In this document: positions 1-4,707 of the stretch, in pieces | How the letters are laid out: each line of letters begins with the position of its first letter | How positions within the stretch are numbered: position 1 is the stretch's first letter | NCBI GenBank assembly: GCA_013695855.1 | Contig: JACCZR010000059.1 | Location: forward strand, 1 to 6,937 | Length of the DNA stretch: 6,937 nucleotides | DNA from: Thermoleophilaceae bacterium | GTDB lineage: Bacteria; Actinomycetota; Thermoleophilia; Solirubrobacterales; Thermoleophilaceae | Direction of reading: 5' to 3' | The notes under the pieces: generated by a model | The model's input: only the letters and a program-made list of their open reading frames with translations | Databases searched by the model: none | What the model was told of the DNA's origin: nothing | Translations under genes and position numbers: made by a program

Positions 1-273
1 GAGCCCCACCAGCAGCGCGCCGATCAGCCCGGGGCCGCGGGTCACGGCCACGTGCTCGACGTCGTCGAGGCTGACACCGGCGCGGGCCAGCGCCTCGGCG
101 ATCACCGCATCGATCAGCTCCAGGTGATGGCGGGAGGCCACCTCGGGCACCACCCCACCGAAGGGAGCGTGAACCAGGCCCTGGGAGGAGACGACGTTCG
201 AGCGCACCTCACCCGCCTCGGTCACGATGGCGGCGCAGGTGTCGTCGCAGCTGGTCTCCACGCCCAGGATCAC
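1..273 (-). CDS. tsaD: tRNA N6-threonylcarbamoyladenosine (t6A) transferase TsaD, N-terminal part only
   Basis: This is the catalytic subunit that transfers the threonylcarbamoyl group from threonylcarbamoyl-AMP to A37 of ANN-decoding tRNAs, acting in the cytoplasm with TsaB and TsaE. Only 91 codons lie in the window; the gene continues past base 1. Visible family motifs are ILGVETSCDDT at residues 2-12, GGVVPEVASRHHLELI in the middle, and TRGPGLIGALLVG close to the window edge. The metal-binding HxxxH motif of the family should lie just outside. The start is GTG at 273-271, which forms a 4-bp GTGA overlap with the rimI stop; the conserved ILGVETSCDD begins at the next codon, so no other start fits. 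It is the last visible gene of the udg-tsaE-tsaB-rimI-tsaD run and is probably translated by coupling. Identity is certain from the motifs and neighbours; whether the gene is intact cannot be judged. Confidence 0.95.
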   Translation of the reverse strand, partial: MILGVETSCDDTCAAIVTEAGEVRSNVVSSQGLVHAPFGGVVPEVASRHHLELIDAVIAEALARAGVSLDDVEHVAVTRGPGLIGALLVGL

Positions 274-743
274 GACCCACCCCCCGCGGGTGCCCGCTGT
301 GGGGCTGTGCGCCACATGATCAGGGCATCCTCGCGGTTGTCGTGGTAGTAGGCCCTCTTGCGACCTGCCGAGCGAAAGCCGAAGCCCTCGTACATCTCGA
401 TCGCCCCGCTGTTCGAGGTGCGGACCTCCAGCGTGTACTGCTCACCGGGGCCGTCCGCCAGCTCGAACAGCCGCTCGATCATTGCGGTGGCGATGCCCTC
501 GCGCAGCCGGCGATCGTCCACGGCCACGTTCATCAGGTGCCAGACGCGGTCATAGCGCGCGCAGATGAGATAGCCGACCAGACGCCCGCCGCGCAGGGCG
601 GCAAGGCAGACGCCCGACGGCTTGCTCAGCTCGAGAACGAACATCGCGAGCGACCAGGGTGTGGGGAAGGCCCGGCGCTCGATGGCGATGACGCCGGGAA
701 GGTCGGCGTAGAAGAGGCGGCGCAGTTCCAGCGGAGGGGTCAT
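270..743 (-). CDS. rimI: Ribosomal-protein-alanine N-acetyltransferase RimI (GNAT family)
   Basis: This 157-residue GNAT protein matches RimI, which acetylates N-terminal amines (classically ribosomal protein S18) using acetyl-CoA. The acetyl-CoA loop region is around residues 78-87 (RRLREGIATA); the consensus Q/RxxGxG/A reads LREGIA here. LEVRTSN at 105-111 and MYEGFGF at 117-123 place Glu106 and Tyr118 twelve residues apart, the same spacing as the catalytic Glu103 and Tyr115 of E. coli RimI. The conserved end (YYHDNREDALIMW) is followed by a short Ala/Gly/Pro-rich tail of about 13 residues. The ATG at 743-741 overlaps the tsaB stop in ATGA, and the TGA overlaps the tsaD GTG. Location between tsaB and tsaD is the usual arrangement in many bacteria and supports the name. 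The actual substrate in this organism is not shown by the sequence. Confidence 0.93.
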   Translation of the reverse strand: MTPPLELRRLFYADLPGVIAIERRAFPTPWSLAMFVLELSKPSGVCLAALRGGRLVGYLICARYDRVWHLMNVAVDDRRLREGIATAMIERLFELADGPGEQYTLEVRTSNSGAIEMYEGFGFRSAGRKRAYYHDNREDALIMWRTAPQRAPAGGGS

Positions 744-1453
744 CCGGGCTCAGTGCTCCTCACCGAAAGTACCGTCGATGATCGAGTAGGGGAGCACTTG
801 ACGTCGGGGAGTCGCAGGTAGTCGGGTAGAACGGCCTGTGGTGGCCTCGGGGGCGAGCGGCGCGCCAGCCGGCACACGTGCAGGCCGCGGACCACGTGGG
901 CCGGGGACCCCTCGGGCTCGACCGTGACGCCGGCCGCCTCGAACGCCTCCCGAAAATGTAACGCTCCGTCTCCGGCCGCCCGGGGGGTGAGAACGCCGTC
1001 GGCCAGCGCGGCGACCAGCCTTTCTGGTGGCCACGCTGCGGCCGCCAGGCGCTCTGCCCCATCCTCAAACAGTGCGGCGAACACCTCTCCCCGCCGGGCG
1101 TCGATCACCGGCAGCCTCAGCGGGCCGGCGATGCCCTCGGCCAGAGCGGCGAGCGACGACACGGGTCGCAGCTCGAGCCCGCGCGCCAGGGCCAGCGAGC
1201 GCGCCGTGGCCACGCCGATGCGCAGGCCGGTGAAGGTGCCCGGGCCCACGCCCAGAGCCACCGCGTCGATATCACCCCATCCCAGGCCGGCATCGTCGAG
1301 CAGCCGCGCCATGCCGGGCAGCAGCTCGGCCCCGTGAGCCGGCCGCTGCTGGAGGTCGGCAGGCTCGGGCACGAGCTCGAAGACCTCGCCGTCGGCCCGC
1401 TCCACACACACCGCAGTGGCGGCCGTGGAGGTGTCGAAGCCCAGAAGGTTCAC
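740..1453 (-). CDS. tsaB: t6A complex scaffold subunit TsaB
   Basis: TsaB is the inactive TsaD paralogue that dimerises with TsaD and is required for t6A synthesis on tRNA. The 237-residue product shows LLGFDTS at 3-9, GPGTFTGLRIG at 70-80, DARRGEVF at 118-125 and, near the end, VLPDYLRLPD, all typical of the family. A longer in-frame ORF reaches 1546, but the GTG at 1453-1451 is the better start: it gives a GTGA overlap with the tsaE stop and places the conserved LLGFDTS two residues after the initiator. The extra upstream residues would be low-complexity sequence read through tsaE in another frame. After YLRLPDVK the last 17 or so residues use codons such as CGA, TCA, GTA, CTT and AGG that are uncommon in the rest of the gene, and this stretch contains an inverted repeat (listed separately), so the tail may be recent or unconstrained. 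The stop overlaps the rimI start (ATGA). Confidence 0.94.
   Translation of the reverse strand: MNLLGFDTSTAATAVCVERADGEVFELVPEPADLQQRPAHGAELLPGMARLLDDAGLGWGDIDAVALGVGPGTFTGLRIGVATARSLALARGLELRPVSSLAALAEGIAGPLRLPVIDARRGEVFAALFEDGAERLAAAAWPPERLVAALADGVLTPRAAGDGALHFREAFEAAGVTVEPEGSPAHVVRGLHVCRLARRSPPRPPQAVLPDYLRLPDVKCSPTRSSTVLSVRSTEPG
752..798. repeat. Inverted repeat at the 3' end of tsaB
   Basis: AGTGCTCC at 752-759 is the exact reverse complement of GGAGCACT at 791-798. A further T-G wobble and C-G pair extend the stem to ten positions. The roughly 27-nt interior contains a second small palindrome, TCGAT-G-ATCGA at 775-785. It lies in the codons for the atypical C-terminal tail of TsaB, just before the rimI start. 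It could modulate tsaB-rimI coupling or be a relic of an inserted element. No function is shown by the sequence. Confidence 0.45.
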
Positions 1454-1863
1454 TCGATCGTGATCCTGCGCCGGTCGCCGCCGAGGTGCTGCAGGCGCAC
1501 CCGGGCCGCCACCGGCAGGTCCGCGGGCTCGGCCACCTCCGGCCACTCCACGAACCCGACCCTCTCGTGGGTGAGATAGTCGTCGAGCACGCCTGGGTCC
1601 TCGTCGGCCAGCGAGCCGAGGCGGTAGAGGTCGAGATGGGCCACCTCGAAGGCATCGCCGGGCAGCACATGGCCGAGCGTGAAGGTCGGGCTGGTGACCG
1701 GTCCGCGCACCCCCAGCTCCCGGCAGGCGCCCCGTACCAACGTGGTCTTGCCGCTGCCCAGCTCGCCGGCTACGAGAACGACATCGCCGGGCTCGAGGCC
1801 CCGCGCCAGCTCGGCGCCCGCGGACTCCGTCTGCTCGGCTGTCTCGGTGACTCGCTCGATCAA
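1450..1863 (-). CDS. tsaE: t6A biosynthesis ATPase TsaE
   Basis: TsaE is the P-loop ATPase that binds TsaB-TsaD and allows repeated rounds of t6A formation. With the chosen start the protein is 137 residues, close to the family's usual length of about 140-160. Walker A is GELGSGKTT at 33-41; VTSPTFTL at 56-63 is the switch-like segment; HLDLYRLG at 76-83 carries the Walker B-type Asp78; GFVEWPE at 103-109 is the conserved Glu-Trp-Pro motif. The open frame runs up to 2229, but the upstream part is Ala/Pro/Arg-rich and is only the udg gene read in another frame. TTG at 1863-1861 is preferred because it forms a TTGA 4-bp overlap with the udg stop, like every other junction here, and starts 32 residues before Walker A as in homologues. 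The stop overlaps the tsaB GTG. Start choice is inferred; family identity is clear. Confidence 0.92.
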   Translation of the reverse strand: MIERVTETAEQTESAGAELARGLEPGDVVLVAGELGSGKTTLVRGACRELGVRGPVTSPTFTLGHVLPGDAFEVAHLDLYRLGSLADEDPGVLDDYLTHERVGFVEWPEVAEPADLPVAARVRLQHLGGDRRRITIE

Positions 1864-2507
1864 CCTAAGAGGTCGAGCTGGCTGGCCGGATCGACCGGGG
1901 GCTCCGGCTGCCCCGGCGCGGGCGCGGCGAGCAGCGGGGGGAGGCGGCCCATGTCCGCCCGAAGCTGCTCGAGCACCGCGGTCCCCCTCAGCGCCGCCGC
2001 GGGGTGGAAGAGCGGATAGAGCTGGACCTTGCGGCCCCCCAGCTCGTGCTCCTGGGGCACGCCGTGTACGCGCGTGATCCCGGTGTTCGAGCGCGTGAGC
2101 AGCTTGAGCGAGAAGTTCCCCAGCGTGCAGACCACCGTCGGCTCGATCAGCTCGATCTGACGGAGGAGGTAGGGCTTGCAGACGGCGATCTCGTCCGGGA
2201 GCGGGTCGCGGTTGTCGGGAGGCCGGCACTTCGTCACATTCGTGATGAAGCTGTCACCGCGCTCGAGACCGATCTCGATCAAGAGCTGATCGAGCAGCTT
2301 TCCCGCCCTGCCCACGAACGGCAGCCCCTGCTGGTCCTCGTAGAACCCGGGCGCCTCGCCCACGAACATCAGGTCCGCGTCGGCGTTGCCCGCGCCGAAG
2401 ACCAGCTTGGTGCGGGTGGCGATCAGGGGGCAGTCGTGCTGCTGCTCCATCTCGCGCATCAACGCGATCAGCTCCTCGCGGCGTTCGGCCGCGGGACGGG
2501 CGCTCAC
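1860..2507 (-). CDS. Family 4 uracil-DNA glycosylase, with one Fe-S cysteine missing
   Basis: The protein removes uracil from DNA in base-excision repair. Motif 1 is GEAPGFYEDQQGLPFVG at 50-66 with the downstream AGKLLD; ITNVTKCRPPDNRDPLPDE follows; motif 2 is LFHPAAALR at 166-174 with His168. Family 4 enzymes carry a [4Fe-4S] cluster held by four cysteines (14, 17, 86 and 102 in the Thermus enzyme, from memory). Here Cys26, Cys94 and Cys110 match the last three by spacing, but the position of the first ligand is Gln23 (QHDC instead of CxxC). The C-terminus has a Pro/Ala-rich linker from about 190 and ends QLDLLG, resembling the bacterial sliding-clamp binding motif. GTG at 2507-2505 is chosen, with AGGA about 11 nt upstream; ATG at codon 17 is an alternative. 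It leads the tsaE-tsaB-rimI-tsaD run and overlaps tsaE by 4 bp. It lacks the UdgX-type motif. Confidence 0.93.
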   Translation of the reverse strand: MSARPAAERREELIALMREMEQQHDCPLIATRTKLVFGAGNADADLMFVGEAPGFYEDQQGLPFVGRAGKLLDQLLIEIGLERGDSFITNVTKCRPPDNRDPLPDEIAVCKPYLLRQIELIEPTVVCTLGNFSLKLLTRSNTGITRVHGVPQEHELGGRKVQLYPLFHPAAALRGTAVLEQLRADMGRLPPLLAAPAPGQPEPPVDPASQLDLLG

Positions 2508-2603
2508 GCTGACGCATCCTAAGCCCCTGTACCAGTTGGCCCGGGCGGCGATATCATCTGTGCCAGGCCGCTACCCGCCCCGGCGCGGGAGTGGACCCAA
2601 GCG
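2508..2603. promoter_or_regulatory. Divergent intergenic region between the udg-tsa and pan operons
   Basis: These 96 bp separate two divergently transcribed operons, so both promoters are expected here, unless they lie inside the first genes. On the plus strand TATCAT at 2552-2557 matches five of six bases of a -10 box and would place a start near 2564, leaving a leader of about 40 nt, but there is no convincing -35 at the right distance. A plausible Shine-Dalgarno GGGAG is at 2587-2591, 12 nt before the ATG. CCCGC (2574-2578) and GCGGG (2585-2589) can form a small stem that touches that site. For the minus strand I see only the AGGA ribosome binding site of udg. Promoter placement is tentative. 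Confidence 0.35.
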
Positions 2604-3368
2604 ATGAACCTCACCACTAGCTCTTCGAGCCGCCCCGCGGTGGGCGTGGTCGGCGCTGGGCGCCTGGGCGTCCCGCTGTGCCGAGCGCTGAAGGCCGCCG
2701 GCTGGTCGGTGGACGGCCCCGCCGGCCGGGGCGAGGTTCCCCACGGCGAGGCGATCCTCCTCTGCGTTCCCGACGCCGAGATCCCCGCGGCCGCCGAGGT
2801 GGTCACCGGCGCCGCGCCCTTCGTGGCCCACACGAGCGGTGCCACCGGCCTCGGCGCCCTGGCGCCCGCAGGCGTCGAGGCCCTCGCTCTTCACCCGCTG
2901 CAGACCTTCACCGGAGACGAGGGGCCCGAAGCCTTTGCCGGCGCCGGTTGCGCCGTCGCGGGCTCGAGCGCTCGAGCGCTCGAGCTGGCTGAGAAGCTCG
3001 CGCGCGTCCTCGGCATGGAGCCCTTCGAAGTCGACGAAGAAGGTCGCGCCGCCTACCACGCCGCCGCCTCGGTGGCCTCGAACTTCCTGGTGACCATCGA
3101 GGCCGCCGCGGAAACGGTTGCAGCGGGCGCCGGGCTTTCGCCGCCCCGGGCCAGGGCCCTGCTCGCCCCCCTGGTGGCACGCACGGTGGACAACTGGGCT
3201 GCGCTCGGCCCCGAGCGCGCGCTCACCGGGCCAGTCGCCCGGGGCGACGATGCCACGGTGGAGCGTCAGCGCGCCGCTGTGGAGGACACGGCGCCCGAGC
3301 TGCTCGAGCTCTTCGACGCCCTGGTGGCTCGCACCCGCGTCCTGGCGGGCAACGGGGTGACCGCATGA
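2604..3368 (+). CDS. Rossmann-fold/DUF2520 oxidoreductase-like protein, candidate ketopantoate reductase
   Basis: This 254-residue protein has an N-terminal NAD(P)-binding Rossmann fold (VGVVGAGRLG at 13-22) and the DUF2520 signatures HTSG, ALHPLQTF and AAYHAAASVASNFLV with a helical C-terminal half. This is the layout of 6-phosphogluconate-dehydrogenase-like and ketopantoate-reductase-like enzymes. The family is often found next to panC. Here it is the first gene of an operon with panC, panD and panB, and no classical panE is in view, so reduction of ketopantoate to pantoate is a reasonable guess. I recall a non-orthologous ketopantoate reductase called PanG in Francisella, but I cannot confirm that it belongs to this family. 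The ATG at 2604 has GGGAG 12 nt upstream and puts the Rossmann glycines at the expected distance. The TGA overlaps the panC ATG (ATGA). Domain assignment is firm; the reaction is inference from context. Confidence 0.88.
   Translation: MNLTTSSSSRPAVGVVGAGRLGVPLCRALKAAGWSVDGPAGRGEVPHGEAILLCVPDAEIPAAAEVVTGAAPFVAHTSGATGLGALAPAGVEALALHPLQTFTGDEGPEAFAGAGCAVAGSSARALELAEKLARVLGMEPFEVDEEGRAAYHAAASVASNFLVTIEAAAETVAAGAGLSPPRARALLAPLVARTVDNWAALGPERALTGPVARGDDATVERQRAAVEDTAPELLELFDALVARTRVLAGNGVTA
2962..2985. repeat. 24-bp perfect palindrome made of three GCTCGAGC units
   Basis: The stretch is three tandem copies of the self-complementary octamer GCTCGAGC, so the whole 24 bp equals its own reverse complement. 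It contains three CTCGAG sites. It lies within the DUF2520 gene and encodes Ser-Ser-Ala-Arg-Ala-Leu-Glu-Leu in an ordinary helical stretch, using common GAG, CTC and GCG codons. Codon bias alone favours such motifs here, so this may be chance or replication slippage. Confidence 0.8.
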
Positions 3369-4315
3369 AGACCACCCGCAGCGTCGCCGAGCTGCGCGCC
3401 GCCCTCGAGGGCGCGGGGCGGGTGGGCCTGGTGCCCACCATGGGCGCGCTGCACGAGGGGCATCTCTCGCTGGTGCGCCGCGCGCGCGAGGAGTGCGAGA
3501 CCGTCGTCGTCTCGCTGTTCGTCAATCCCACGCAGTTCGGGCCGAGCGAGGACCTCGAGGCCTATCCGCGCGACGAGACGCGCGACGCCGCCCTGCTCGA
3601 TGCCGAGGGCGCGGACCTGCTCTTCGCTCCTGCGCGGGAGGAGCTCTACCCACCGGGCTTTGCCACCAGTGTGCGGGTGAGCGGCCTGACCCGGGAGCTG
3701 GAGGGCGAAGCGCGCGGAGACGAGCACTTCGAGGGCGTGGCAACCGTCGTGCTCAAGCTGCTCAACATCGCCCGTCCCGACGCTGTCTACTTCGGCCAGA
3801 AGGATGCCCAGCAGACGCTCGTGATCCGCCGAATGGCGCGCGACCTCGATGTGCCCACGCGGATCGAGGTGCTGCCCACCGTCCGCGACCCCGACGGGCT
3901 CGCACTCTCCTCGCGCAACGCCTACCTCGAGCCCGCCGAGCGCGACCAGGCGCTCGGCCTCAGCGCCGCGCTGCGGGCAGCCGAGGACACCGTCGCCCGC
4001 GGCGAGCTGAGCGCCTCGGCCGTGCTCGAGGCCGCCCGCTCCGAGCTCGCCTCCGCGGGCCTCGAGCCCGAGTACCTGGAGCTGCGCTCAGCCGAGGACC
4101 TGACCCCCGTCGAGTCGGTGAACGGCTCCACCCTCTTGGCGCTCGCCGCCCGCGTCGGGCGCGCCCGCCTCATCGACAACGTCGTGCTGGCGAGCGGAGC
4201 GCAGGCCGGGCGTGTCGGCCGGAGCGCAGCCCGGGCGTCGGTCGGGCGAGCACCGGACCGATTGGTCTCGGCCGAGCACCGCTCGCTCAACGATCTCACA
4301 GGAGGCAAGGCATGA
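3365..4315 (+). CDS. panC: Pantothenate synthetase PanC with extended C-terminus
   Basis: PanC condenses pantoate and beta-alanine to pantothenate using ATP, through a pantoyl-adenylate, in the cytoplasm. The HIGH-like motif is PTMGALHEGH at 24-33 (His30, His33). NPTQFGP at 54-60 contributes the pantoate-binding Gln57. GQKDAQQ at 144-150 carries Lys146, and LSSRN at 181-185 is the KMSKS-like loop. The core ends at about residue 275 (RLIDNVVL). A further 41 residues of Arg/Ala/Gly/Ser-rich sequence follow, so the 316-residue protein is longer than the usual 270-290. The tail contains an 18-nt direct repeat (separate entry) and runs straight into the panD ribosome binding site, so its length may serve translational coupling. 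ATG at 3365 overlaps the upstream TGA (ATGA), and the stop overlaps the panD ATG. Function is secure; the tail has no recognisable fold. Confidence 0.97.
   Translation: MKTTRSVAELRAALEGAGRVGLVPTMGALHEGHLSLVRRAREECETVVVSLFVNPTQFGPSEDLEAYPRDETRDAALLDAEGADLLFAPAREELYPPGFATSVRVSGLTRELEGEARGDEHFEGVATVVLKLLNIARPDAVYFGQKDAQQTLVIRRMARDLDVPTRIEVLPTVRDPDGLALSSRNAYLEPAERDQALGLSAALRAAEDTVARGELSASAVLEAARSELASAGLEPEYLELRSAEDLTPVESVNGSTLLALAARVGRARLIDNVVLASGAQAGRVGRSAARASVGRAPDRLVSAEHRSLNDLTGGKA
4196..4238 (+). repeat. Imperfect 18-nt direct repeat with 25-bp period in the panC tail
   Basis: Bases 4196-4213 and 4221-4238 match at 17 of 18 positions (GGAGCGCAGnCCGGGCGT). The period is 25 bp, which is not a multiple of three, so the two copies are read in different frames (GAQAGR versus RSAARA). 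It lies exactly in the C-terminal extension of PanC and looks like an old tandem duplication. Confidence 0.7.
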
Positions 4316-4707
4316 GAAGGACGATGCTCAAGTCCAAGGTGCACCGGGCCACGGTCACGGGGAGCGACCTCAACTACGTCGGCTCGATCACGATGGACGC
4401 TGCTCTGCTCGAGGCTGCCGACATCCGCGAGCACGAGCTGGTTCACGTGCTCGACATCGACAACGGCAACCGCTTCGAGACCTACACCGTCGCCGGCCTG
4501 CGTGGTTCCGGCGATGTATGCGTGAACGGCGCCGCCGCGCGGCTGGTGCACTCGGGCGACAAGGTCATCGTGGTCTCCTACGCCGAGTACGAAGAGGTCG
4601 AGCTGGAGGGCGGCCACGAGCCGCGGGTGGTGCACGTCGACGCCGCGAACGCGATCGTCGATGTGGACGGCGCGGTCGGAGAGCTGATTGGATCGAGCGA
4701 GCGGTGA
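4312..4707 (+). CDS. panD: Aspartate 1-decarboxylase proenzyme PanD
   Basis: PanD is the pyruvoyl-dependent enzyme that converts aspartate to beta-alanine, the second substrate of PanC. The 131-residue protein keeps the E. coli residue numbering exactly: Lys9, the self-cleavage site Gly24-Ser25 (in NYVGSIT), Arg54, Thr57 and Tyr58 (FETYT), and Asn72 (VNG). Processing should therefore give a 24-residue beta chain and an alpha chain with an N-terminal pyruvoyl group. The start is ATG at 4312, within a 4-bp ATGA overlap with the panC stop, and a strong Shine-Dalgarno GGAGG lies at 4301-4305, six nt upstream. The frame is open far upstream, but that is only panC read in another frame. The TGA at 4705-4707 overlaps the panB GTG. 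Everything needed for activity is visible; many actinobacteria also need a maturation factor, and none is encoded here. Confidence 0.97.
   Translation: MRRTMLKSKVHRATVTGSDLNYVGSITMDAALLEAADIREHELVHVLDIDNGNRFETYTVAGLRGSGDVCVNGAAARLVHSGDKVIVVSYAEYEEVELEGGHEPRVVHVDAANAIVDVDGAVGELIGSSER

Noticed and set aside
1454..1546. Upstream start for tsaB
   Set aside because: It would add 31 low-complexity residues inside tsaE; the GTG at 1453 overlaps the tsaE stop and sits two residues before the conserved LLGFDTS.
1864..2229. Long N-terminal extension of tsaE (open frame from 2229)
   Set aside because: The extra residues are Ala/Pro/Arg-rich with no family match and coincide with udg read in another frame. 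The TTGA overlap at 1860-1863 gives a normal-length TsaE.
1860..2507. UdgX-type uracil-crosslinking glycosylase
   Set aside because: Motif 1 is GEAPGFYEDQQG and the motif 2 region is LFHPAAALR. The distinctive UdgX GEQPGDQED segment and its KRRIH loop are absent.
2508..2603. Riboswitch or RNA leader controlling the pan operon
   Set aside because: The region is only 96 bp, holds two divergent starts, and shows no conserved riboswitch core; only a 5-bp stem near the ribosome binding site is visible.
3493..4311. Open frame running through panC into panD, and another through panD into panB
   Set aside because: High G+C keeps alternate frames free of stops. The translations are Arg/Ala/Pro-rich shadows of panC and panD, and the true starts at 4312 and 4704 are supported by overlaps and motifs, so these are not fusions.
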